From Planctomycetota bacterium (GTDB lineage Bacteria; Planctomycetota; Phycisphaerae; Sedimentisphaerales; Anaerobacaceae), in contig VRUK01000017.1 in the NCBI GenBank assembly GCA_019456195.1, forward strand, positions 1-64,000: DNA of 64,000 nucleotides, written 5' to 3'. The position numbers were made by a program, and so were the translations under genes. Shown piece by piece: positions 16,601-24,757 of the stretch (within the stretch, counting starts at the first letter, position 1; each line of letters opens with the position of its first letter). The notes beneath the pieces are model-generated. The model ran no database searches. It was not told the origin of the DNA and saw only the letters and a list, made by a program, of their open reading frames with translations.

Positions 16601-18346
16601 ATGAAGCGTTTTGGTCGTAGGGGTCTGAGAATTCAGGTGACAGTGCTGTTTCTAATCTTTTGTTTCTCGACTTCTGTTTTCGCCATAGAGGCTGATTTAA
16701 TTGTCTATAACGGCAAGATTGTCACGGTCAATTCGGAATCTTCCGTATGTCGGGCCATGGCCATCAAAGATAATCGCATTCTGCGCGTTGGCGGTAATGA
16801 GGAGATTTTACAATTAAAGGGCGGCGACACGAAGGTGGTGAACCTTAATGGTAAGATGGTCCTGCCGGGATTTATCGATTCTCACGTGCATCCCTGTGGA
16901 GCGTGTATGACCGAGTTTGATCATCCGATTCCACAAATGGATTCTATCGAAGATGCCCTGAACTACATCAAAATGCGTGCGAGTGTCCTGGCCGATGGCG
17001 AATGGATTGTTCTGCAGCAGGTATTTATCACTCGTCTTCGTGAGCAGCGATATCCTACGAGGGAAGAACTCGACAAGGCCGCCCCGAAGAATCCTACCGT
17101 ATTTCGTACCGGTCCCGATGCGTCCCTTAGCTCTCTGGCGATGAAGTTGAGCGGTATAGACAGAAATTTCACCGTGACCGATGGGGGCCCGGGGCGTATC
17201 GAGAAGGACTCGAACACCGGTGAACCTACCGGCATTCTTCGAAGCTGCAACCGCTATATAAAAAGCTCGTCATCTGGTGCAAAGCCGACCGAACGTGATC
17301 AATATGAACGACTGCTTGAATTATTCAAAGACTACAACAAAGTCGGGATTACCGGCATTTGTGACGGCTCATCAAATGCTTCGAATCTCAAACGTTATCA
17401 GAAGATGCTTGCCGGCGGAGAGCTATCAGTTCGCATAGCGGCCCAGTATTATGTCGATACCATCGGCCCCATTGAGGAGGTCAAAGAGAGCATCCGGAAA
17501 GTTGCTCAGCACCCGCTGTATAAAGGCTCTCCGATGCTCCGGATTATAGGTATCAAGGTCTTCCTCGATGGTGGTATGTTGACCGGCAGTGCATATATGA
17601 GAGAGCCGTGGGGCGTGAGTAAAATCTATGCGATCGACGACCCCGACTATCGTGGCGTCTTATTCATTCCGAAAGAGCGGCTTTTGCCAATGGTCCGCAC
17701 CGCGACCGAATCTAAACTTCAATTTACCGCCCACACCGTCGGTGATGGAGCCGTTCATACTCTGCTTGATGTTTATGAGCAGGTGAGTAAAACAATGCCA
17801 ATTCGAGAACTCCGGCCGTGTATAACTCACTCCAACTTTATGAGCGCCGAAGCAGTTAAAAAGGCCGCCGCGTTAGGAGTGATACCTCTGATCCAGCCTG
17901 CATGGCTGTATCTGGACACGAGGACCTTGACTAAGCACTTCGGTTATGACCGCCTTCGTTACTTTCAACCATTACGAAGCCTTTTTGAGGCCGACTGCAT
18001 TGCCGCAGGAGGCTCCGACCACATGCAGAAAATCGGCCCGGTGCGTTCGATTAATCCCTATGATCCGTTCCTTGGTATGTGGACTACCATCACACGCCGG
18101 GCGAAATGGTACCAGGGCCGGTTGCATCCTGAAGAAGCCCTCAGCCGCCGGCAGGCCATTCGTTTCTACACAATCAACTGTGCAAAGGCTCTCTTCCAGG
18201 ACAAATACGTCGGCTCACTCGAAGAAGGCAAACTGGCGGATTTCATCGTCGTGGACACCGATTTGCTCACGTGCCCTGTCGATGACATCAGAAATGCCAA
18301 AATCATAAGCACTTATATGGATGGTCGCCGTGTATTCGAACAGTAA
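16601..18346 (+). CDS. Secreted YtcJ-type amidohydrolase (amidohydrolase family 3)
   Basis: 581 residues; ATG preceded by a strong AGGAGGTG. N-terminal signal peptide (about 1-29, ending SVFA). Metal-binding H-x-H in GFIDSHVHPCG after the short N-terminal beta segment, further histidines in AHTVGDGAVHTLLDV and CITHSN, and an aspartate in GGSDHMQ, all in the order of the metal-dependent TIM-barrel hydrolases. C-terminal composite domain with VGSLEEGKLADFIVVD. Substrates of this subfamily are mostly unknown (amides, formamides). Export is unusual relative to cytoplasmic homologues. Single-gene unit as far as visible. Confidence 0.88.
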   Translation: MKRFGRRGLRIQVTVLFLIFCFSTSVFAIEADLIVYNGKIVTVNSESSVCRAMAIKDNRILRVGGNEEILQLKGGDTKVVNLNGKMVLPGFIDSHVHPCGACMTEFDHPIPQMDSIEDALNYIKMRASVLADGEWIVLQQVFITRLREQRYPTREELDKAAPKNPTVFRTGPDASLSSLAMKLSGIDRNFTVTDGGPGRIEKDSNTGEPTGILRSCNRYIKSSSSGAKPTERDQYERLLELFKDYNKVGITGICDGSSNASNLKRYQKMLAGGELSVRIAAQYYVDTIGPIEEVKESIRKVAQHPLYKGSPMLRIIGIKVFLDGGMLTGSAYMREPWGVSKIYAIDDPDYRGVLFIPKERLLPMVRTATESKLQFTAHTVGDGAVHTLLDVYEQVSKTMPIRELRPCITHSNFMSAEAVKKAAALGVIPLIQPAWLYLDTRTLTKHFGYDRLRYFQPLRSLFEADCIAAGGSDHMQKIGPVRSINPYDPFLGMWTTITRRAKWYQGRLHPEEALSRRQAIRFYTINCAKALFQDKYVGSLEEGKLADFIVVDTDLLTCPVDDIRNAKIISTYMDGRRVFEQ

Positions 18347-18527
18347 TTTGCCTCGACGAAAGACAAAATCGTAGCGGGAACGAGTCTTCTCATTTAAGAG
18401 AACATAAAACAGTAAAACTGCGTATGATATTTTAGCGATGGTTTTTCTATACCGACATCTGGATGGAACTGCCATTTTGAAGATTTAAACAAAACCGGAA
18501 AGGTCAAAGATTGGGAGGCCTTAAACT

Positions 18528-19358
18528 TTGGAAGATAGGATCAATCTTGAAGATTTCGAAGAGGATATATTAAGTCACCCTTCAAGAAAGAATTCTATAC
18601 ATATCCTCACGCTGGACAGCATTCTGGCCAATGATGTTTACGAGAGGATACATAACGACGAGAGAATGAAATATTATCAATTGATTAAGCCCCGACAGAC
18701 GGAAATACGAGAAACCGTCACGGAAATTGATAATATGGCAACAGGTACTGTTTTATCCAGATTACTGATAATTGATGTACGCAGACTAACTTTGCCCAAG
18801 CTGCAAAGGGCTTACAATAAAGTAGTTGGTTATAATCGCAGAGACCTGAATAAATTATGCCACATTATATTAATAGGTGATGGTCCGTGGGATTTATTTC
18901 ATGCCGGAAAGACACTGGATGTTTTTGTTCCTCACATTGCCACTCATAGAGTAGATTATCATCCGGCTGTATTTTTTTATGACCCTTTCCTTCACTACGA
19001 GCATAGCGAAATTGAGCGGGCCGGCGTTGATGACGAATTTGTGCTTCCCGATAAAATCCCGAGAAGGCTTGTCCGGTTTTTTAAGAATGACGAGGATATG
19101 AGATTGGAAAAGATACGTCATTATTTTAGAGCCATCGACAAGCCTGATGAAGTCAGCAAAAAAAGGCGAAAAAAACTAAGAAATCTGTACAAAAAAAGAA
19201 TGGCAGAACAATTTCCCCACCATAAAGATCAATCAAAAGCCTGGCTCTCTCGAAAAGGGGTCAGATTAGCAAGCGAAAAGATGCATCTCTACCCCCTGTT
19301 CTTCGAAGACTGGGTATATAATCTAATGCAAAAAGCTATGCAAACTCCAACAAAGTAG
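18528..19358 (+). CDS. Uncharacterised protein
   Basis: 276 residues, TTG start with GGGAGG at proper spacing; no in-frame ATG is near. No signal peptide or membrane segment. The centre has an alternating beta/alpha feel with HIILIGDGPWDLFHAG (about 110-125), then VDYHPAVFFYDPF. The last third is very basic (KKRRKKLRNLYKKRMAEQF), suggesting nucleic-acid contact. I do not recognise a family. It lies next to the repeat-rich restriction-modification island. Confidence 0.7.
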   Translation: MEDRINLEDFEEDILSHPSRKNSIHILTLDSILANDVYERIHNDERMKYYQLIKPRQTEIRETVTEIDNMATGTVLSRLLIIDVRRLTLPKLQRAYNKVVGYNRRDLNKLCHIILIGDGPWDLFHAGKTLDVFVPHIATHRVDYHPAVFFYDPFLHYEHSEIERAGVDDEFVLPDKIPRRLVRFFKNDEDMRLEKIRHYFRAIDKPDEVSKKRRKKLRNLYKKRMAEQFPHHKDQSKAWLSRKGVRLASEKMHLYPLFFEDWVYNLMQKAMQTPTK

Positions 19359-19452
19359 GGGCTTCTTCGCGAACCGCCATTTGTGTTTTTTGCTGTATGG
19401 GTTTCTTCGCCAGCCGCCATCACTATGTATCTGTCCCGCTGCGTTGTTCGAC

Positions 19453-19508
19453 GTAGGGGCAACCCCGTGTGGTTGCCCAGTTTCTTAGGATGGACTTCAG
19501 CCCATGCT
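19453..19508. repeat. GGGGCAACCCC hairpin repeat, copy 1
   Basis: About 55 bases starting GTAGGGGCAACCCC. Perfect 8-base inverted repeat GGGCAACC (19457-19464) and GGTTGCCC (19471-19478) with loop CCGTGT, followed by a shared tail GGATGGACTT-CAGCCCATG. Copy 2 lies about 245 bases downstream. Confidence 0.7.
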
Positions 19509-19698
19509 GTCCATTGTCATTCCTGCGAAACCTGTCCTAAGCATGGTCGAAGGAGCAGGAATCCACAAATAATCAATAGTCAATAATCACTAATCAATTT
19601 CCATTGGTCTGGCATACGAAATTACATTCGTTCACGTGTAAAAACGCAAGCCAACCAATACGCAATACGCTTCGCGCTATACGATTTGTTATCACCCC

Positions 19699-19753
19699 GT
19701 AGGGGCAACCCCATGTGGTTGCCCTGTTTCGGAGGATGGACTTTAGCCCATGT
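19699..19753. repeat. GGGGCAACCCC hairpin repeat, copy 2
   Basis: Same hairpin, GGGCAACC (19703-19710) and GGTTGCCC (19717-19724), loop CCATGT, and the tail GGAGGATGGACTTTAGCC. It differs from copy 1 at scattered positions in the loop and tail while the stem is unchanged, which suggests the stem is what is kept. Confidence 0.7.
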
Positions 19754-19942
19754 GGTTAATATGAAATTTGAAATCTACTCCCCAACAATCATTCATCAAT
19801 AATCATCTAAAATTGCAGAGTGGGGCCTACCCCACCATTATTTTCCGATTATGGCCGCAGGTAGCGAGTTTACACAATCGTCACTCCGAGCGAATTCGAG
19901 GGGTCTATTTAAAATTGTTGTCATTCTGAATTCATATCAAGT

Positions 19943-21049
19943 CTATTTGACAACAAATAGGACATCGGTTAAAGCCGTATATGTCTGTGACCTTCCTTTG
20001 TATTTGAAAGTAATCTTTAGGTTGGCAATTTTCTTCTTGGCAAAGCTATTCAGGTACTTGTCGATTCTGGGCTTTAGTAAATCTATATTACGCTTCAATT
20101 TCCAAGACCCGGTGAAATCATCTGTGTCGACAAGGACAAGGAAAAGCCTGTTCTCTGAGCCAAAACGCATCTCCCCCTGATTTTCATATAGCCATTTTGC
20201 CAGCCCGTGGGGATTTTCTATTGCTTCCTTGAGAATCTGCAATTTTTCTTTCTTAAGAGCTGCTATCACGCTTTTGCATTCCTTGGTACCTTTATCCTTC
20301 AACTTTTCCACAATTTCATAGTAGATATCAGTGTGTTTTGCCTTTTTATCAAAATCGATCTCCAATTCTTTAGCCTTAGCCTTTAAATATGTCAATTCAA
20401 CTGGAAACCCAAGCTCCTTTCTTCTGGTCTTTATGTATTCTGCCGGTAGGTATGTCACCTTTAGATCGAATGGGACATTTTTAATAAAGAAATCAACGTG
20501 CTTTATTTGACCTACCGTTGGTAACACTGCCTCATGGGATTTGAAAAGATGCTCGATGAGAATACTTGACCAGTGATTGTACCAACTGTTGAGAACATAC
20601 CCTTGCACTGCAGTGCTTATCTCGGTTTCAAATTTTGATACAAGTGTGTCGTAAGACTGGAGAACTTTGACATAGCGGCTTATAAGATATTTGTCCAGAG
20701 AGTTTTGGTAGTCACCGCCCCAATCGAATGACTTAAGTTTGTACAGCTCGGAGACGAGCTTTTTTGTGTTCAGAGTAGCTGAAAGGGCTTTGTTCTTTTT
20801 CTCGAAATATGCGTTCAACAGCTTGTGTGATTTTGTCGGGTTCTTACCAAGCAGCGAGTACAACTCAAAGAATTTGTCCTTCAGCAATCTCTTTTTCAGT
20901 TCTATCCCGTTTTCCGTGACAAACTCAGAGATGAGTTCTTTTCGAACAATAGATTTCACTTTGAGCCAAAGAAGGCCTTGTGTGTTTGAACTGAACTGCC
21001 CAAGTTTGTCGCTTTCATGCAATTTCTTCCAATACTTGAAGTCTTTCAT
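19943..21049 (-). CDS. Probable type II restriction endonuclease (PD-(D/E)XK-like)
   Basis: 368 residues, lysine-rich, no signal peptide. A PD-(D/E)XK-type core is visible as D186 (HVDFFIKNVP) followed by D195-L-K197 (FDLKVTYLP). Its start overlaps the methyltransferase stop by four bases (ATGA), so the two are translationally coupled, the classic layout of a modification-then-restriction pair. I do not recognise the recognition sequence or a named family. A long helical, charged C-terminal part (about 220-300) could be the DNA-binding or dimer region. The gene is more AT-rich than its neighbours, consistent with transfer. Confidence 0.72.
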   Translation of the reverse strand: MKDFKYWKKLHESDKLGQFSSNTQGLLWLKVKSIVRKELISEFVTENGIELKKRLLKDKFFELYSLLGKNPTKSHKLLNAYFEKKNKALSATLNTKKLVSELYKLKSFDWGGDYQNSLDKYLISRYVKVLQSYDTLVSKFETEISTAVQGYVLNSWYNHWSSILIEHLFKSHEAVLPTVGQIKHVDFFIKNVPFDLKVTYLPAEYIKTRRKELGFPVELTYLKAKAKELEIDFDKKAKHTDIYYEIVEKLKDKGTKECKSVIAALKKEKLQILKEAIENPHGLAKWLYENQGEMRFGSENRLFLVLVDTDDFTGSWKLKRNIDLLKPRIDKYLNSFAKKKIANLKITFKYKGRSQTYTALTDVLFVVK

Positions 21050-22572
21050 TTTGCCTTCCCCTCAGTCTTTTTCGGGAATTGGGATGACCAACCAGGAATA
21101 CTCGTAAAGGCGCTCGACAATTGATACCCATCGTTGGCTTGTAGTTTTTGGTAAATGATAACGTAGTCACTCTTCATAGAACCCTTGCGATTATCCTGGA
21201 CAACAGAAGTGGCTGAGTACGACATCGGGAAACATCCGACAAATTTCAGTGAATCAGATGTTTTCTCGATGCACTTTAGATATTGCCAGCTTTCTTCATC
21301 TCTCGCATTGAAATACAATGCTATGTGTCCATTTGGTTTGAGAACCCTGGATGTTTCCATGAAAAACTCAGTCATCTCTGAATTATAGTTGCTCTTCGAT
21401 TTCAGGCGTTCCTTTGCATTGGAAACAACAATCTCTCTTTCAAAATCTACGGTATAACCCAACAAGGAATTCCATAACTCACTTAGCTCAAGATAAGGGA
21501 TACGGTCACTATGGGGAGGGTCAGTGCAAACGAAAGACACTGATTGTGAGGGCATTTCTCTGAGCGCTGTTCGACAGTCCAAATTGATGAGCCATGCGTT
21601 AAAATCTGAAGACTCAACAGACGCGCAGTCGTTCGAAACTTTATAAACGGCTTGCTTCTGGTCTGGTAGCGCCTTAAGCAATTTGTTTGCTCGGTTTTTA
21701 AAGCAATTCCAAGCATTGATTTCAAAATGCGTATTGGGCAGCCAGAACCCAATAACCCAACTACCAACCTCTATTTTATCGTCGTTCCCATTTCTCTTAC
21801 TATTACTCCGGTTTTTGATGGCAAAGACCATGTTTGACATCTGACCAGCCGAAGATGTCAGCGTAAGAAGGAGTGTGCGCCTCAGGTGTGATGGATATTC
21901 AGAAAATGACTCAATAAGCAGATCGATATTTCGCATTGCTCGACCAGTAAGAATATCACTGACATTCATAGTCGGCTTAACGTTTATCCGGGAATTGGTG
22001 AAAAATGTGAGATTTCGGAAATGCTGTGGGGTATAGTCTTTGTAATATGAATAGGACTTGATATCCAGTTCAGAAGGCTCCAGTTTAATTCGAGTCCGTG
22101 CTTTTTTTTGTTTGATCCATACAGAAACGATTTCATTTCCTTCCCAAAGATAATGGGATGCAATTTGCCCATCCGAAGTTAGATAGGTACTGTTGATTTT
22201 CTCAGCCACCAAGCTTTCAACTTCGATCAGTGCCCGATAGTACTCTTTGGGAGAAGGGAGGTTGAGCAGGAAAGATGCGTGCTCAATAGAGAATGGATTG
22301 ATGTCAATTCCAACAAACCGTCTGTTTCGTAGGAGGCACTCTCGTGATATTAGCCCAGAACCAAGGAATGGGTCCATAACGATATCGCCTTCATTGGTAC
22401 ACTTTTCAATAAGGTAAGATATGCTTTCTATGGGTTTCTTCCCCCAGTATTTATGAAAACCTGCTAAACCAGCATAAGTTTTAGGAGTTACAAAATCTGC
22501 AATATTAGTTGATGGTTTTGATTCGGGAAAAAGACTCATTTGTATTGCTTCTGATGGTTTGTTAAATGTCAT
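21046..22572 (-). CDS. DNA methyltransferase of a restriction-modification pair
   Basis: 508 residues. The N-terminal AGFHKYWGKKPIESISYL and the SAM-binding MDPFLGSGLISRECLL (D67) followed by RFVGIDINPFS are typical of amino-methyltransferases. The catalytic motif comes late as TDPPHSDRIPYLELSELW (351-354 is D-P-P-H), so motif I precedes motif IV. Histidine replaces the usual tyrosine of DPPY. It probably methylates exocyclic N6-adenine or N4-cytosine and protects host DNA from the coupled endonuclease. AGGA lies before the ATG at 22572. Flanked on both sides by repeats and non-coding DNA. Confidence 0.85.
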   Translation of the reverse strand: MTFNKPSEAIQMSLFPESKPSTNIADFVTPKTYAGLAGFHKYWGKKPIESISYLIEKCTNEGDIVMDPFLGSGLISRECLLRNRRFVGIDINPFSIEHASFLLNLPSPKEYYRALIEVESLVAEKINSTYLTSDGQIASHYLWEGNEIVSVWIKQKKARTRIKLEPSELDIKSYSYYKDYTPQHFRNLTFFTNSRINVKPTMNVSDILTGRAMRNIDLLIESFSEYPSHLRRTLLLTLTSSAGQMSNMVFAIKNRSNSKRNGNDDKIEVGSWVIGFWLPNTHFEINAWNCFKNRANKLLKALPDQKQAVYKVSNDCASVESSDFNAWLINLDCRTALREMPSQSVSFVCTDPPHSDRIPYLELSELWNSLLGYTVDFEREIVVSNAKERLKSKSNYNSEMTEFFMETSRVLKPNGHIALYFNARDEESWQYLKCIEKTSDSLKFVGCFPMSYSATSVVQDNRKGSMKSDYVIIYQKLQANDGYQLSSAFTSIPGWSSQFPKKTEGKAK

Positions 22573-22936
22573 TATTTATCCTATTTCTTTTCTGTCGTCG
22601 TTTTCAATGCAATATAAATTCTGTTTATAAGGTTTCCAGATATACCCGCTTTTGGGCCTTGCTTCCAGCTAACACGCTGCTGCGGCATTGCGATAATCCG
22701 TATGATTTCAACAGCTTAGTACCAATGTTGTCGAAAATCGACATCTTATATAAACTAAAATAAACTGTGGGGCTGTCAACCTATTTTCCCTTCTTTTTAA
22801 CCACACACTACCCAAAACTTCCACTTCCTGTCAACACAAGGAGTTCCGCGCACTTTAGGGAGATTATAGATGATATAGTTCGGATTTCAATAGAAAAAGT
22901 GTGACCCACAAAAGCACTTTTTTGGCTGTTTTTACC

Positions 22937-22965
22937 TTGCTTTCTGTTATATATTATGTTATAAT
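22937..22965 (+). promoter_or_regulatory. Orphan sigma-70 type promoter
   Basis: TTGCTT (22937-22942), a 17-base spacer and a perfect TATAAT (22960-22965). No credible coding sequence follows for over 600 bases; the first downstream bases fold into two small perfect hairpins. Confidence 0.45.
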
Positions 22966-23300
22966 ACGCAAATATTAGCCAAATGGCTAACATAAATCGC
23001 TGTTAAGCGACGAAAAAGGGATATTTTAAGTTTTTGATGTCTATAAACCACTTAAAACGGTTCGGCCACAAGCCGGAAAATCCAGTCGCTGCCTGCAATG
23101 AGGAGTTGTCTTGAATTTGAGTCATTTAGATTTTGATATTGTTTCGGATTTCGAGTTTGAGCTATATAAATTCTACGAATTCTTACGTACGAAATTATAA
23201 GCTTTTTATGCAAAACAAACCCAATGTCAAGTAGGCCATAAATAACATAAGCTCTTTTGTGACAAGTAAATACGAGTATTTGGACAATTGGTTATTCAGA

Positions 23301-23391
23301 CAAAACAAAGCCAAAACAAACCCAATTTAAGCCAAAACAAACCCAATTCAAACCCAATAAAGCCAATTTCAAAGCCAAACAAACCCAATTT
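23301..23391. repeat. AAACCC/AAAGCC micro-repeat array, right copy
   Basis: About nine imperfect 9-12 base units ending in AAACCC, AAAGCC or TAAGCC with AAT/AATT/AAAA linkers, in the same style as 1-80. A lone unit also lies at 23211-23224. Read on the minus strand the array encodes a hydrophobic string of N-W-V-C-F-G-L-like units, a by-product of the repeat rather than a supported gene. Confidence 0.75.
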
Positions 23392-23513
23392 GTCGAAAGG
23401 GCAAAAATGAACGCTTTTGCGTGGATAAGGGGCCTTGCTATGATATTAATAATGCTACTCGCGGAATTTATCACCCTAATAAGGGTGCCAATCTCGAAAA
23501 AATTATGATGGAC

Positions 23514-23542
23514 TTGACAATAATATAAATAGCTGTTAAAAT
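23514..23542 (+). promoter_or_regulatory. Strong sigma-70 type promoter for the lipoprotein-cdaA-cdaR unit
   Basis: Consensus TTGACA (23514-23519), a 17-base spacer and TAAAAT (23537-23542), about 50 bases before the small lipoprotein gene. Confidence 0.65.
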
Positions 23543-23594
23543 GAGGTGTTAAGGTCTTTTTTGTGTGATTAAGGTGATTTCAAAGAGGAAAAAA

Positions 23595-23846
23595 ATGGTG
23601 AAAAGTATTTCTTTTTTTGTTGTTAAGGCGTTATTAACTGCCATTGTGTTCGTTTTTGTTTTACTACCCTGCGGCGGTTGCGGCTGCGGCTGCAACTCTT
23701 ACGAACAAATGGGCGAGACTGCCGCTGAAGGACGCAGAAGGCATATAAGAAATAGTCGCCTTAATCGACAGCAGCTAATGGCAGATTTAGATATGTTTTG
23801 GCTTCTTGATAAGCCCAGTAAGCTAACCGACAAAAGGATACCATAA
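23595..23846 (+). CDS. Small cysteine-rich lipoprotein-like protein
   Basis: 83 residues. ATG at 23595 with GAGG six bases upstream. A hydrophobic N-terminal segment (about 5-25) runs into CGGCGCGCN, so one of several cysteines could be lipidated although the lipobox (LLPC) is imperfect. The remainder is polar and arginine-rich (EGRRRHIRNSRLNRQQ). It is the first gene after a consensus promoter and 49 bases before cdaA. Function unknown. Confidence 0.6.
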   Translation: MVKSISFFVVKALLTAIVFVFVLLPCGGCGCGCNSYEQMGETAAEGRRRHIRNSRLNRQQLMADLDMFWLLDKPSKLTDKRIP

Positions 23847-23895
23847 TTCGCGCGTATCACATATTACGAGCGAGAAGAACAAAGGGATTTGATTC

Positions 23896-24684
23896 GTGGA
23901 TGTGCTCATTGATTATTTCCGGCGAGTGGCCAGTAATAATGACTGGTGGATTGTCGGTATTGAATTAGTTCTTATCGGGCTGGTGGTTTACTGGATTGTT
24001 GATTTCCTCGAAGGTACTCGCGGAGAGAGATTATTTCGCGGCGTGATATTCATTCTTGTCATCGGCGTGCTCATCTTAAATTTATCCGTTCAGCTGTTTG
24101 ACTTTCCCAGGCTTAAACATCTTTACAAGGGCTTTTTGATTGGAGTTTTGATTATTGCAGTTGCCGCCTTTCAGCCGGAAATTCGAAGGGTCCTGATACG
24201 TCTTGGCCAGCCTCGTTTCTGGTCAGGGTCGTTGCACCAGCTTTCAAGAACCGTCGAAGAAATAGTTTCCGGCGCAACTGAACTTTCCGCAGCAAGAATT
24301 GGGGCCATTATTGTTATAGAAAAGCAGGTCGCGTTGGGCGAATTTATAGATACCGGCGTTCGTATTGATGCCAAAGTAACGGCCGACCTGATTAGAACCA
24401 TTTTTCACCCCGGCACGGCCCTTCACGATATGGCCGTTATTATTCGAGGCGACAGAGTAATTGCCGCCAGCGTACAGTTGCCTTTGGCCGAGGCCGATAG
24501 TATCGGTGGTGTTGAGCTCGGTTCTCGCCACCGGGCGGCCATAGGAATAACGACAGGCTCGGATGCCACCTGTTTGGTTGTAAGTGAGGAAACCGGAATC
24601 ATTTCAATCGCTAGAGATGGAAGAATTACACGGAATATAGACGAATCCGAGCTAAGAAAGCAACTTACAAGAGTTATTTCATGA
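23896..24684 (+). CDS. cdaA: Membrane diadenylate cyclase CdaA (DacA)
   Basis: 262 residues; GTG start after AAAGGGA. Makes cyclic di-AMP from two ATP at the inner membrane. Three N-terminal membrane segments (about 17-35, 43-62, 66-88) precede the DAC domain (about 95-260), with GAIIVIEKQVALGEFI and LGSRHRAAIGI carrying the RHR motif (R211-R213), followed by CLVVSEETGIISIA. The other family motif, usually D-G-A, reads D178-M-A180 in TALHDMAVIIRG. The aspartate is retained. Next gene is the CdaR-type regulator, as in Firmicutes, but glmM is not adjacent. Confidence 0.92.
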   Translation: MDVLIDYFRRVASNNDWWIVGIELVLIGLVVYWIVDFLEGTRGERLFRGVIFILVIGVLILNLSVQLFDFPRLKHLYKGFLIGVLIIAVAAFQPEIRRVLIRLGQPRFWSGSLHQLSRTVEEIVSGATELSAARIGAIIVIEKQVALGEFIDTGVRIDAKVTADLIRTIFHPGTALHDMAVIIRGDRVIAASVQLPLAEADSIGGVELGSRHRAAIGITTGSDATCLVVSEETGIISIARDGRITRNIDESELRKQLTRVIS

Positions 24685-24757
24685 GCATAACCATACTGAA
24701 TATGCGATACCTGCTGCCTCGTACTGCAACCAAAATCAAAAAGGCAGGTGTAATACA

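Larger units (their letters stand above)
19359..19942. other. Gene-free, repeat-rich interval
   Basis: About 580 bases without a credible gene. Contains two copies of a hairpin repeat (annotated separately), an inverted pair ATTCCTGC (19519-19526) and GCAGGAAT (19555-19562), and low-complexity runs such as CAATAGTCAATAATCACTAA. It forms the 3' flank of the restriction-modification pair. Confidence 0.65.
22573..23594. other. Gene-free interval with promoters and repeats
   Basis: About 1 kb without a convincing protein gene. It contains an orphan promoter at 22937, small perfect hairpins TTAGCC-AAAT-GGCTAA (22976-22991) and CGCT-GTTA-AGCG just after it, an AAACCC micro-repeat array at 23301, a CACCCT-AATA-AGGGTG hairpin near 23472, and the promoter at 23514 that serves the downstream cda genes. 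A transcribed non-coding RNA is possible but unproven. Confidence 0.55.

Noticed and set aside
22566..22763. Plus-strand 65-codon frame upstream of the methyltransferase
   Set aside because: Its start overlaps the divergent methyltransferase start, with no ribosome site or recognisable composition.
23292..23474. Minus-strand hydrophobic protein over the micro-repeat
   Set aside because: Its composition follows entirely from the AAACCC repeat units, and no ribosome site or promoter supports it.
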